14,410 nucleotides of DNA. Origin: Deltaproteobacteria bacterium (lineage in GTDB: Bacteria; Desulfobacterota; Dissulfuribacteria; Dissulfuribacterales; QOAL01). Below are positions 1 to 6,988 of the stretch, one piece after another (within the stretch, counting starts at the first letter, position 1; the number at the start of each line of letters is the position of its first letter). Where the stretch lies: NCBI GenBank assembly GCA_026988585.1, contig JALSKY010000160.1, positions 1 to 14,410 of the forward strand, in the 5' to 3' direction. Made by a program: the position numbers and the translations under genes. The notes under the pieces are model-generated. The model saw only the letters and a list, made by a program, of their open reading frames with translations, did no database searches and was not told where the DNA came from.

Positions 1-401
1 AGGGCACTACTTATCCAGTCTGCCTGATCCACTATCCTGAAGAGAACCTGGGAGGAGATATTATAGGGAAGGTTGCCAACCACAGTCACCGGTTCGCCCA
101 ACCTTTCAGAGAGTTGGTAAAAATCAAGTTCCAGCATATCCTGCTGGATCAATTCCACATTGTCAGGGAGACGCTCCTCTTTCTTCAACCATTCTATCAA
201 TTCCTGGTCCAGTTCCACGGTGAGTACCCGTTTAATTCTGCTGGCCAACTCCCGGGTCAGATTGCCAGTGCCACTTCCCAGTTCCACGACACCCTTTTTT
301 GCCCCTGTCCCTGTAACGAACTGGGCAATGGTGGCCAGAGTCGGTTTGTGAACAAGAAAATTTTGACCAAAACTCCTCTTTGCCCTTGGATAAAAATTCA
401 A
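1..401 (-). CDS. rsmA: 16S rRNA dimethyladenosine transferase RsmA/KsgA, partial (3' end beyond left edge)
   Basis: This enzyme uses S-adenosylmethionine to dimethylate two adjacent adenines in the 3'-terminal hairpin of 16S rRNA during small-subunit maturation in the cytoplasm. The first 133 codons are present. Visible motifs are the N-terminal SFGQNFL (residues 10-16), the SAM-binding motif I VELGSGTGNLT (39-49), the acidic end of strand 2 TVELD (61-65), and the family hallmark NLPYNISSQVLF (110-121). The start is taken as TTG at 399-401. It lies about 10 bases after a GAGG element and overlaps the TGA stop of the upstream DUF2062 gene in a TTGA arrangement, which suggests translational coupling. 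No in-frame ATG fits better. The sequence shows family membership directly; the start codon is inferred. Confidence 0.93.
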   Translation of the reverse strand, partial: MNFYPRAKRSFGQNFLVHKPTLATIAQFVTGTGAKKGVVELGSGTGNLTRELASRIKRVLTVELDQELIEWLKKEERLPDNVELIQQDMLELDFYQLSERLGEPVTVVGNLPYNISSQVLFRIVDQADWISSA

Positions 402-973
402 CTGTTTTTTTCCTCTTCTTCCAGACCTCTTAACCTTTTGGTTTGTCTCTTTTTCAAAAAAAGCTCATATTTGCGTTTCTGTCTTCTGTAATAGATATAC
501 TGTGCCAAGAAATAGCTGACTACGCCAAAAGGTGCCGCCAAGATCACCCCCCCCAGCAAAAGGTTCAAGGTTATTCTGCCGCTCTCCAGTAAAAAATGTC
601 TTCCTCCTTCCAGGAACCCAAGCTGATGAAAATTGTTGAGAAGCTGCATAACATCATCCCAGGTGGCAGCATTAGGCATGAAAAATGAACCGATCTGCCA
701 GGCAAAATAGTACTGAAACGGCAGGGTGACAGGGTTGCTTATGAGATAGCTGGATATCAGTCCCGCCAGGATGTTCCCCTTAAATACAATGGAAAAAAAG
801 ATCACAAGTACCGTGTGAAACGGGACAGTGGGAGTAAGGCCCACAAAGACCCCTATGGCTACACCACGCGCCAATATATAGGGATCACCCTGTAACCGGA
901 TAAGCCTTAACCAGTAGAATCGAGCAGTTCTTTGCGGATCGAGCCCGCCCTTGACCCTTCTGAACAGTTTCAT
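398..973 (-). CDS. DUF2062 domain-containing membrane protein
   Basis: A 191-residue protein of the DUF2062 family, whose biochemical role is not established. The first ~30 residues are basic and aromatic (MKLFRRVKGG start). The family-type stretch follows: a Pro- and Gly-rich membrane segment with ARGVAIGVFVGLTPTVPFH (about residues 36-54), then a second hydrophobic stretch with SNPVTLPFQYY (about 79-89). Another membrane helix spans about residues 138-162, followed by a highly charged Lys/Arg then Glu tail. A GAGG-like ribosome binding site precedes the ATG at 971-973. The gene is co-oriented with rsmA and overlaps its start by 4 bases, so the two are very probably co-transcribed. It is transcribed away from the flagellar genes, so the context gives no reason to assign it a flagellar role. 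Confidence 0.88.
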   Translation of the reverse strand: MKLFRRVKGGLDPQRTARFYWLRLIRLQGDPYILARGVAIGVFVGLTPTVPFHTVLVIFFSIVFKGNILAGLISSYLISNPVTLPFQYYFAWQIGSFFMPNAATWDDVMQLLNNFHQLGFLEGGRHFLLESGRITLNLLLGGVILAAPFGVVSYFLAQYIYYRRQKRKYELFLKKRQTKRLRGLEEEEKNS

Positions 974-1008
974 GGTTCTGATATTACCTCAATATGGCGC
1001 CAATGTGA

Positions 1009-1036
1009 ACGATAGGCCCAGAGACCAGGTCGTCAA
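1009..1036 (-). promoter_or_regulatory. possible sigma-70-type promoter for the DUF2062-rsmA pair
   Basis: On the minus strand a TTGACG box (plus coordinates 1031-1036) is followed after 16 bases by TATCGT (1009-1014). This matches 5/6 and 4/6 positions of the housekeeping -35 and -10 hexamers. It sits about 35 bases upstream of the DUF2062 ATG, a sensible place for a promoter. The -10 box and the spacer are both imperfect, so this is only a candidate. Confidence 0.35.
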
Positions 1037-1141
1037 AAACATGACACCTCAAAACGGTTTCAGGTTTTTCAATCACATCCTTCGTCCTATAACGGAAGTT
1101 TTTACCTTGTTATTTCCGCAAGTTAAACACCAAATAAGTTA

Positions 1142-1157
1142 TGGCATAAGTGTTGCG
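1142..1157 (+). promoter_or_regulatory. sigma-54 (RpoN) -24/-12 promoter for the fliL operon
   Basis: The sequence TGGCAT-AAGTG-TTGCG closely matches the RpoN consensus TGGCAC-N5-TTGCW, with the invariant GG (1143-1144) and GC (1155-1156) at the required 12-base offset. Transcription would begin near 1168, leaving a leader of about 47 bases before the fliL ATG. Sigma-54 control of hook-basal-body and export genes is well established in polar-flagellated proteobacteria. The location in the only divergent intergenic region upstream of the operon supports it. The activator (a FlrC/FleR-type enhancer-binding protein) is not encoded in this window. Confidence 0.75.
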
Positions 1158-1214
1158 ATCATCAAGCATGACAAATTTATGACTTGACCACTACGATTTC
1201 GGGAGTTGTTAGAG

Positions 1215-1742
1215 ATGGCAAAAAAAGATGATAAGAAACAGCAGGAGAATCCGGTAGCTGACACCGGAAAAGGTAAATCAAAACTCCTCTTCATAATTAT
1301 TGGCCTCCTGGTGATGATAATTATCGGGATGGCAGCAGCCTTTTTCCTTCTTATGCCTGCCCCAAGCGATGAACAGATTGCAAAAGAGATAGAGAAGGAC
1401 CAGGCACCACAGGAGGTAACCTACAGCAGCGACACAGAAGTCGGCGTGATGGTGGAGCTTCAACCCTTTGTAGTAAACCTTGCTGATCCTAAGGCCAAGC
1501 ATTTCCTCAAGGCCAGCATCACCATAGAGCTTCAGGATGACAAGGCAAAGGAGGAAGCAGAAAAATTGATGCCCAGGATAAGAAACGACATACTGATGCT
1601 GCTATCCAGCCAGACACTTGAAGATGTGATATCCATTGAGGGCAAAGTGCGGCTTAAGGATGAGATAACCGCCCGTCTAAACAGGATTATTGGTCAGGGA
1701 AAACTGAAAAACGTCTATTTCTCACAATTCGTAGTGCAGTAA
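1215..1742 (+). CDS. fliL: flagellar basal body-associated protein FliL
   Basis: FliL is a single-pass inner-membrane protein that surrounds or supports the MotAB stator and affects motor torque. The 175-residue product has a short Lys-rich cytoplasmic N-terminus, one strongly hydrophobic helix (about residues 24-47), and a periplasmic FliL domain. That domain begins at ELQPFVVNLADP and ends with the family-typical VYFSQFVVQ at the extreme C-terminus. Length and layout are normal for the family. The start is ATG 1215, 9 bases after GGGAG (1201-1205). An in-frame TTG at 1206 would add only three residues and has no ribosome binding site. It is the first gene of the flagellar operon, downstream of a sigma-54 element, and is followed by fliM after 30 bases. 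Confidence 0.95.
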   Translation: MAKKDDKKQQENPVADTGKGKSKLLFIIIGLLVMIIIGMAAAFFLLMPAPSDEQIAKEIEKDQAPQEVTYSSDTEVGVMVELQPFVVNLADPKAKHFLKASITIELQDDKAKEEAEKLMPRIRNDILMLLSSQTLEDVISIEGKVRLKDEITARLNRIIGQGKLKNVYFSQFVVQ

Positions 1743-1772
1743 CCGGTAAAGAGAAGCCTTGGAGGAGAGAGT

Positions 1773-2765
1773 ATGGCCCAGGTATTGAGCCAGGATGAGA
1801 TCGATGCACTGCTTGGCGGTCTGGATGATGTAGCGGAATCACCAGAGCAGAAAGATTCTGCCACGCAAGAGATTGCTGAAGCCCAGGATGTGATTCCCTA
1901 CGACTTTGCCAATGCGGCAAAGATGTCAAAAATAAAATTTCCTGGATTCGCAGTAATAAACGATCAGTTCAACAGAGGGCTCAGGGCAACCCTATCCTCC
2001 ATCCTCAGGGTAATGGTGGAAAGCACTGTAGTACCCATAGAGATCGTCACCTTTTCCGACTTTCTGAAGAGGATTCCCGTTCCAGCAAGCCTTCACGTAT
2101 TGAAAATGGAGCCTCTGAAACACAACATCCTCATGGTCATAGACCCCCAGCTTGTATTCAGTATAGTTGAAATATTCCTCGGATCTACCAGGCTTGGTCA
2201 GAGCCGCGTAGAAGGCAGGGAGTTTACCTCTATAGAGCAGCGCCTGATACGAAGAATTGTCAACTCTTTCCTGAAAGATTGGGAACATGCATGGCAGAAT
2301 GTTTACCCGGTAAAGTTTCTCTATATCAGAAGTGAGATCAATCCACAGTTTGCAAAGATAATCTCTGATGAAGATTCAGTAATCATCGCCAAATTTCAAC
2401 TGGATATTGAGGAACTTACAGGTTTCATCTTTATATGCATACCCATGTCAGCAATTCAGCCTATAAAACAGAAACTCCAGACCTCCTATCAGCCTGAAGA
2501 GAACGAGGACCCGGAGTGGCGGGATGCCCTGCTGAGAAATGTCAGGGATATAGCAGTGGAGATCATAGTTTCACTTGGTACAACAGCACTCACCGGTTCA
2601 GAGATCCTGGACCTCGAAGCTGGAGACATCATCCAGTTAGATACCAGGATAGATGATCGTCTCACTGCATCCGTTATGAAACGGCCAAAATTCAGGGGGA
2701 TTCCCGGCATTCACCGTGGCCAGAAGGCCTTCAGAATAGATCAGATCCTTGGTCATGAAGAATAA
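1773..2765 (+). CDS. fliM: flagellar motor switch protein FliM
   Basis: FliM forms the middle layer of the cytoplasmic C-ring and receives phosphorylated CheY to change rotation. The 330-residue product is full length. Residues 5-14 are the CheY-P-binding peptide LSQDEIDALL. A linker follows, then the CheC-like middle domain that contacts FliG (about residues 45-235, including FLGSTRLGQSRVEGREF), and the C-terminal SpoA domain that pairs with FliN (about 250-325, including RIDDRLTASV and FRGIPG). The start is ATG 1773 with GGAGG at 1761-1765, seven bases away. fliN lies 53 bases downstream. All the expected functional segments are present. Confidence 0.97.
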   Translation: MAQVLSQDEIDALLGGLDDVAESPEQKDSATQEIAEAQDVIPYDFANAAKMSKIKFPGFAVINDQFNRGLRATLSSILRVMVESTVVPIEIVTFSDFLKRIPVPASLHVLKMEPLKHNILMVIDPQLVFSIVEIFLGSTRLGQSRVEGREFTSIEQRLIRRIVNSFLKDWEHAWQNVYPVKFLYIRSEINPQFAKIISDEDSVIIAKFQLDIEELTGFIFICIPMSAIQPIKQKLQTSYQPEENEDPEWRDALLRNVRDIAVEIIVSLGTTALTGSEILDLEAGDIIQLDTRIDDRLTASVMKRPKFRGIPGIHRGQKAFRIDQILGHEE

Positions 2766-2818
2766 TAACTATCTGTCTTTATCAGGTCTAAGAAACATAC
2801 CAATAACTGGAGAAAAAG

Positions 2819-3418
2819 ATGCTTTCACAGGATGAACTGGACAAGCTCCTTGAGCAGGAAAACCATGAGGGCAACGAAGACGGCACTGTCCAGGCAGAAA
2901 CCGGATCACCAGAAGATGATGGCGGCCCGGTCAGCCAGGAGGAACTGGACAAGCTTCTCGAAGGAGATGATTCTGCAGATAGCAACGATGTTGACTGGGG
3001 AGATGCCTTTCAGGAAGCTGCCGAAGGTGGAGATCCCGCTGCAGCCAAGGCACTGAATGAGGGCTCCGTAGAGGAGGAGCTCAAGGCCCAAACCCATAAC
3101 ACCACCCCAACTGCAGACTTCGATGAGTTCAAGAGGGAGAAACCTGTTCCAGGCACCAATCCAAACCTGGATTTTCTCCTGGATGTACCCCTGGAGATCT
3201 CTGTAGAACTTGGCAGAAGTTCCCTGCGGATCAAGGAGTTGCTGCAGTTAGGACAGGGTTCCGTGGTTGAGCTGAACAAGATGGCTGGTGAACCTGCCGA
3301 CATCTACGTCAATGGCAAGCTCCTGGCAAAAGGAGAGGTTGTCGTCATAAACGAGAAATTCGGAATAAAACTTTCTGAAATAATCAGCCCGGAAGACCGG
3401 GTGAAAAACCTGGGATAG
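2819..3418 (+). CDS. fliN: flagellar motor switch protein FliN with N-terminal tandem EIDALL-like motifs
   Basis: FliN lies at the base of the C-ring, forms rings with FliM and helps dock export cargo complexes. This product has 199 residues, clearly longer than the ~137 residues of enterobacterial FliN. The C-terminal SpoA domain (residues 116-199, with LDFLLDVPLEISVELG and LNKMAGEPADIYVNG) is standard. A Trp-containing helix near DVDWGDAFQEA (57-67) matches the usual FliN N-terminus. Ahead of it are two FliM-like peptides, LSQDELDKLLE (2-12) and VSQEELDKLLEGD (38-50), resembling the CheY-P-binding EIDALL motif. Such a motif is known at the N-terminus of FliY-type FliN proteins, but no CheC/phosphatase domain is present here. 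The start is ATG 2819 with GGAGA five bases upstream. fliO begins 15 bases after the stop. Confidence 0.95.
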   Translation: MLSQDELDKLLEQENHEGNEDGTVQAETGSPEDDGGPVSQEELDKLLEGDDSADSNDVDWGDAFQEAAEGGDPAAAKALNEGSVEEELKAQTHNTTPTADFDEFKREKPVPGTNPNLDFLLDVPLEISVELGRSSLRIKELLQLGQGSVVELNKMAGEPADIYVNGKLLAKGEVVVINEKFGIKLSEIISPEDRVKNLG

Positions 3419-3433
3419 AAGAGATCAAGGCCT

Positions 3434-3847
3434 ATGGAACAGATGGATTCACTGACACTATTCCTGAAGATGGCTGGGGCCCTGGCCGTTATCCTTGGCG
3501 GAATCTTCTGTCTGGCATGGAGTGTGAAACTAATACTGCCTGGCATGCAGATAAAGAAAACAGGCGGCAGGATCAAACTTATAGAGACCCTCCATCTCGC
3601 CCCGAAAAAACAGCTCCACCTCGTAACCGTTCAAGGCAAAACCATGCTTCTCGGTTCATCTGAACAGGGAATTACCCTGCTTTCTGAGATCGAGACAGGT
3701 ATCAGACCATCCGGTTCAGTGTGTGATCCAACCGAATCCTGTGACCCGGATCCGGGAACATCCAATTTCATATCTATTTTCAACAGGAAACTCGCCCGGG
3801 AAAGGACCAGATCCACTGATACTCAATTCACAATGGGAGATCAATGA
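3434..3847 (+). CDS. fliO: flagellar biosynthesis protein FliO
   Basis: FliO is a poorly conserved single-pass membrane protein that assists assembly of the FliP ring of the export gate. The 137-residue product has one hydrophobic helix (about residues 11-33). A compact FliO-type domain follows, with IKLIETLHLAPKKQLHLVTV and a GKTMLLGSSEQGITLL stretch (about residues 47-83). The C-terminal tail is variable and polar with two Cys residues. The start ATG 3434 has only a weak AAGG upstream; ATG 3443 is an in-frame alternative. Position between fliN and fliP is diagnostic. The stop TGA (3845-3847) lies one base before the fliP ATG, so coupling is likely. Confidence 0.9.
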   Translation: MEQMDSLTLFLKMAGALAVILGGIFCLAWSVKLILPGMQIKKTGGRIKLIETLHLAPKKQLHLVTVQGKTMLLGSSEQGITLLSEIETGIRPSGSVCDPTESCDPDPGTSNFISIFNRKLARERTRSTDTQFTMGDQ

Positions 3848-3848
3848 A

Positions 3849-4682
3849 ATGCCAGCTCCTTCCCATCACTGTCTCGATTTTTCAGGAAGGAAAACGGACC
3901 AGAGCCTATACCTGAAGCCAGAATCATGCAGGATAGATCTGGTCCTTCTGCTGGCCCCTCTACTACTGGTGCTGCTATGCAAAGACGCAGCAGCGATACA
4001 GATTCCCTCAATAAATATAGGGCTTGAGCAAACGGATGATCCTGCAAAACTGACTGCAGCCTTGGAGATACTAATCCTCCTGACAGTACTCTCCCTTGCG
4101 CCCTCTATTCTGCTGATGACCACCTGCTTCACCCGTCTCATAGTAGTATTCGGCTTTCTGCGACAGGCCATGGGAACACAGCAGATGCCGCCCAACCAAG
4201 TGCTTATCGGCCTTTCCCTCTTTCTTACCCTGTTCATCATGCAACCCTACTGGAGTGAAGCCAACAGGATGGGCATTCAGCCATATCTCAACGAGGAGAT
4301 ATCCTATCAGCAGGCCTGGAAAAATGTAGAGAGACCATTGAGACGGTTCATGCTCCAAAATACCCGGGAGGCTGACATAAAACTCTTCATGGATGTGGCC
4401 AGGCTGGGACCACCCAAATCGAAACAAGAGATCCCGACCAGGGTGCTTATCCCTGCCTTCATGATAAGTGAGCTCAAGACAGCCTTTGAGATCGGGTTTA
4501 TACTCTACATACCCTTTCTGATCATCGACATGGTCATATCCAGTGTATTGCTCTCCATGGGCATGATGATGCTGCCGCCAGTGCTCATCTCCCTGCCTTT
4601 CAAACTTCTTCTCTTTGTGTTGGTGGATGGCTGGCACCTGATTGCAGGCTCACTGATAAAAAGTTTTACAGTTGGAGGATAA
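3849..4682 (+). CDS. fliP: flagellar type III export gate protein FliP
   Basis: FliP forms the pentameric core of the export gate with FliQ and FliR in the inner membrane. The 277-residue product contains the family signatures: a membrane segment ending in TRLIVVFGFLRQAMGTQQMP (about residues 95-114), the central periplasmic region, then PTRVLIPAFMISELKTAFEIG and two C-terminal helices with DMVISSVLLSMGMMM and LVDGWHLI. An N-terminal signal-like hydrophobic segment (about residues 29-44) ends near KDAAA, plausibly cleaved as in other FliP precursors. It is preceded by an unusually long 28-residue polar leader. The start is ATG 3849, 9 bases after GGGAG (3835-3839). A GTG at 3723 in frame lies inside fliO and has no ribosome binding site. 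Confidence 0.96.
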   Translation: MPAPSHHCLDFSGRKTDQSLYLKPESCRIDLVLLLAPLLLVLLCKDAAAIQIPSINIGLEQTDDPAKLTAALEILILLTVLSLAPSILLMTTCFTRLIVVFGFLRQAMGTQQMPPNQVLIGLSLFLTLFIMQPYWSEANRMGIQPYLNEEISYQQAWKNVERPLRRFMLQNTREADIKLFMDVARLGPPKSKQEIPTRVLIPAFMISELKTAFEIGFILYIPFLIIDMVISSVLLSMGMMMLPPVLISLPFKLLLFVLVDGWHLIAGSLIKSFTVGG

Positions 4683-4686
4683 TGAA

Positions 4687-4956
4687 ATGACACAGGATAT
4701 GGTGATAGGTCTGGCCAGGAGCGCTGTTGAACTAACACTGATGCTCTCACTGCCAATGCTGGGAGTAGGGATGATAGTTGGACTCGCAGTCAGCATCTTC
4801 CAGGCAGTTACCCAGATACAGGAGATGACCCTGACCTTTGTGCCCAAGATCATAGCAGTACTTTTGGCCCTGCTCTTCACCTTTCCCTGGCTCATGAACA
4901 AGATGGTGGATTTCACCAGGGATCTCATCATCAATATTCCAAACTTAACAGGATGA
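4687..4956 (+). CDS. fliQ: flagellar export gate protein FliQ
   Basis: FliQ is a small two-helix membrane protein of which about four copies join FliP5FliR1 in the export gate. At 89 residues it has the exact usual length. The first helix is about residues 16-40 (LMLSLPMLGVGMIVGLAVSI). The conserved FQAVTQIQEMTLTFVPKI loop follows (about 43-60), then the second helix. The start is ATG 4687 with a strong GGAGG (4674-4678) eight bases upstream; a TTG at 4672 overlaps fliP and is not needed. The gene lies four bases after the fliP stop, and its own TGA overlaps the fliR ATG. Confidence 0.97.
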   Translation: MTQDMVIGLARSAVELTLMLSLPMLGVGMIVGLAVSIFQAVTQIQEMTLTFVPKIIAVLLALLFTFPWLMNKMVDFTRDLIINIPNLTG

Positions 4957-5756
4957 TTCCCTCTGACATTTTTCTCTGGATGACCAGAAACATCGAGTGT
5001 TTCGTGCTGGTGCTCATCCGCATCTCTACCCTGCTCTTCATGTTCCCGATCTTCAGTTCCAGGACAATTCCTCTCCAGATAAAGGTGGCAATCTCCATCA
5101 TTCTATCCATGCTTTTCACCCCTGTTGCAATACCCCTGACCCAGGATTTTCCTGTTACTATTCCCAGGTTCCTTTACATAATTGCTGCAGAACTGTTCCT
5201 GGCCATGGTTCTTTCCCTTATGATCCGTTTCATCTTTGCAGGGATCCAGGTGGCAGGCCAGATGGTAGGAATTCAAATGGGACTGGGAGTTGCCAACATC
5301 ATGGACCCACAGTCAGGAACCCAATCAATTATTGTAGCCCAGTTCGCCTATACCATCTCACTCCTCCTTTTTCTGGTGGCAGATGGCCATCATGCCCTGA
5401 TAAGAGTAGTAGCAGAAAGTTTCACCATAATCCCTCCTGGCCTTATTCTCTCCCTCCATCTTGACGCCAGCCTGGTTGAGGCCATGGTGTCAGCAGGCAG
5501 CCAGATGTTTGCTCTTTCCGTCAAATTAATGGCACCTGTCATGGGAATACTGCTGATCACCCAGGTTGCCCTTGGGATACTGGCCAAACTGGTTCCGCAG
5601 ATAAATATGTTGATGATCAGTCTCAATCTGAATGTTGGGCTTGGATTGCTTTTTTTCGGTTTTACCATGCACTGTTTCTGGCCTGTGCTTGGGCGGTATC
5701 TCAGGGAGTCCATTGCAGTGATGCCAGAAATTGCAAGGATCATTGCTGGCGGATGA
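4953..5756 (+). CDS. fliR: flagellar export gate protein FliR
   Basis: FliR is the single-copy subunit of the FliPQR export gate. The 267-residue product is almost entirely hydrophobic, with about six membrane segments. It carries typical FliR stretches: RISTLLFMFPIFSSRTIP near the N-terminus (about residues 23-40), GQMVGIQMGLGVANIMDPQ (about 101-119) and LVPQINMLMISLNLNVGLGL (about 212-231). Its ATG overlaps the fliQ TGA (ATGA at 4953-4956) and has no clear ribosome binding site, so it is probably translated by coupling from fliQ. An 85-base gap with a promoter-like element separates it from flhB. Confidence 0.96.
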   Translation: MIPSDIFLWMTRNIECFVLVLIRISTLLFMFPIFSSRTIPLQIKVAISIILSMLFTPVAIPLTQDFPVTIPRFLYIIAAELFLAMVLSLMIRFIFAGIQVAGQMVGIQMGLGVANIMDPQSGTQSIIVAQFAYTISLLLFLVADGHHALIRVVAESFTIIPPGLILSLHLDASLVEAMVSAGSQMFALSVKLMAPVMGILLITQVALGILAKLVPQINMLMISLNLNVGLGLLFFGFTMHCFWPVLGRYLRESIAVMPEIARIIAGG

Positions 5757-5775
5757 TATTGAGATAACTATCTGC

Positions 5776-5791
5776 TGGCACAGACAGTGCA
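5776..5791 (+). promoter_or_regulatory. candidate internal sigma-54 promoter upstream of flhB
   Basis: TGGCAC-AGACA-GTGCA matches the RpoN consensus except for G in place of T at the first base of the -12 box. The -24 hexamer is perfect and preceded by C, and GG (5777-5778) and GC (5789-5790) have the required 12-base offset. The start would fall near 5802, about 40 bases before the flhB ATG, similar to the spacing seen at fliL. The short GCAC/GTGC complementarity could instead reflect a small hairpin. Confidence 0.5.
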
Positions 5792-5841
5792 TCATCACGG
5801 TATAAGGCGAAAGCTAAGCGGTACTTCACAGGTGATGACAG

Positions 5842-6924
5842 ATGCCTCCGGAATCCTTTCAGGAACGTACTGAAAAGGCCACCCCGAAAAGACGGGAAGA
5901 AGCCAGAAAAAAGGGTCAGGTTGCCAAGAGCCGTGAACTTTCATCAGTGTTTGTGCTCCTGGCCGGTCTGCTAACTATCTACTGGGGAGCAGGTTATCTA
6001 TTTACCAGGCTGACACAGCCTATCACCTACTATTTAGAAAACCTCCATACCATCAGTCTGGAACATGACAATCTGTTACCTCTGATGATCCTTGGCGTAA
6101 AGCAGTATATTATCGCTCTCCTGCCCCTGTTTATCGCTGTGATGGCTACTGCTATACTGGTAAACATAACCCAGATAGGTCCGCTGCTGACTCTTGAACC
6201 CTTGAAGCCGCAATTCTCCAAAATCAGTCCGTTCCAGGGGATAAAGAGGCTCTTTTCTGCCCAATCTCTCATGGAGTTCGTAAAATCCCTGCTGAAACTC
6301 ACAATAATTATATGGATAGTCTATTCAATAGTTTCCAGTGAGCTGTCAAACATCCTGCCACTGCTGGATCAGTCTCCTATCCAGATATTCTCCTACTATC
6401 TCTCTGTAAGCTTTTCACTGTTCTGGAAGAGCTGCCTGGTCATGATGTTCATTGCCCTGCTGGATTTTTTCTTTCAGAGATGGGACCAGGAGCAGAAACT
6501 CAAGATGACCAAGCAGGAGGTCAAAGAGGAGTACAAACAGACCGAAGGTGATCCCAAGGTCAAATCCAAGATCAGAGCAATCCAGAGAGAGATGGCACAA
6601 AAACGGATGATGGCAGCAGTTCCTGAGGCGGATGTGGTGATCACCAACCCAACCCATCTATCCATTGCCTTGAAATATGAAGCGGGCACCATGGATGCCC
6701 CGAAGGTGATAGCCAAGGGATCCGGGCCCATTGCTGAAAAGATCAAAGAGATAGCAAGAAAAAACCGGGTTCCGGTGATTGAAAACAAACCCCTCGCCCG
6801 CACCCTTTTCCAGATGGTTGAGATAGGTGATTCCATTCCGGAACAGCTCTACCAGGCAGTTGCTGAGATATTTGCCCATATCTACAGGCTCAAAGGGAGA
6901 AAAGGCACCGATTCTGCATCCTGA
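5842..6924 (+). CDS. flhB: flagellar export substrate-switch protein FlhB
   Basis: FlhB controls the change from rod/hook to filament export and forms part of the gate at the inner membrane. The 360-residue product opens with the conserved ERTEKATPKRREEARKKGQ (residues 8-26) and has four membrane helices between about residues 34 and 212. The cytoplasmic domain contains the autocleavage motif N269-P270-T271-H272, at the same residue numbers as the well-studied Salmonella protein. ENKPLAR follows, typical of the C-terminal half. The start is ATG 5842, six bases after AGGTGA. flhA follows after 64 bases. Confidence 0.97.
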   Translation: MPPESFQERTEKATPKRREEARKKGQVAKSRELSSVFVLLAGLLTIYWGAGYLFTRLTQPITYYLENLHTISLEHDNLLPLMILGVKQYIIALLPLFIAVMATAILVNITQIGPLLTLEPLKPQFSKISPFQGIKRLFSAQSLMEFVKSLLKLTIIIWIVYSIVSSELSNILPLLDQSPIQIFSYYLSVSFSLFWKSCLVMMFIALLDFFFQRWDQEQKLKMTKQEVKEEYKQTEGDPKVKSKIRAIQREMAQKRMMAAVPEADVVITNPTHLSIALKYEAGTMDAPKVIAKGSGPIAEKIKEIARKNRVPVIENKPLARTLFQMVEIGDSIPEQLYQAVAEIFAHIYRLKGRKGTDSAS

Positions 6925-6988
6925 TAGAGAGCCGGATCCCTTCAGGGATTCAAGATAAGAAGAAAGCACGAGAGGAGTCGAGAAGTCG

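Noticed and set aside
114..491. 125-codon plus-strand open frame at the left edge
   Set aside because: It is antisense to rsmA, whose conserved motifs read clearly on the minus strand.
3723..3848. GTG-initiated in-frame extension of fliP inside fliO
   Set aside because: The extension overlaps most of the fliO tail, has no ribosome binding site and does not resemble FliP. ATG 3849 has GGGAG at suitable spacing.
4071..4637. 188-codon minus-strand open frame opposite fliP
   Set aside because: It lies entirely antisense to a conserved FliP sequence, and its product is His/Gly-rich without any family features.
6936..6949. ATCCC-TTCA-GGGAT hairpin between flhB and flhA
   Set aside because: Only five pairs and no T run follow; it is too weak to call a terminator or regulatory element.
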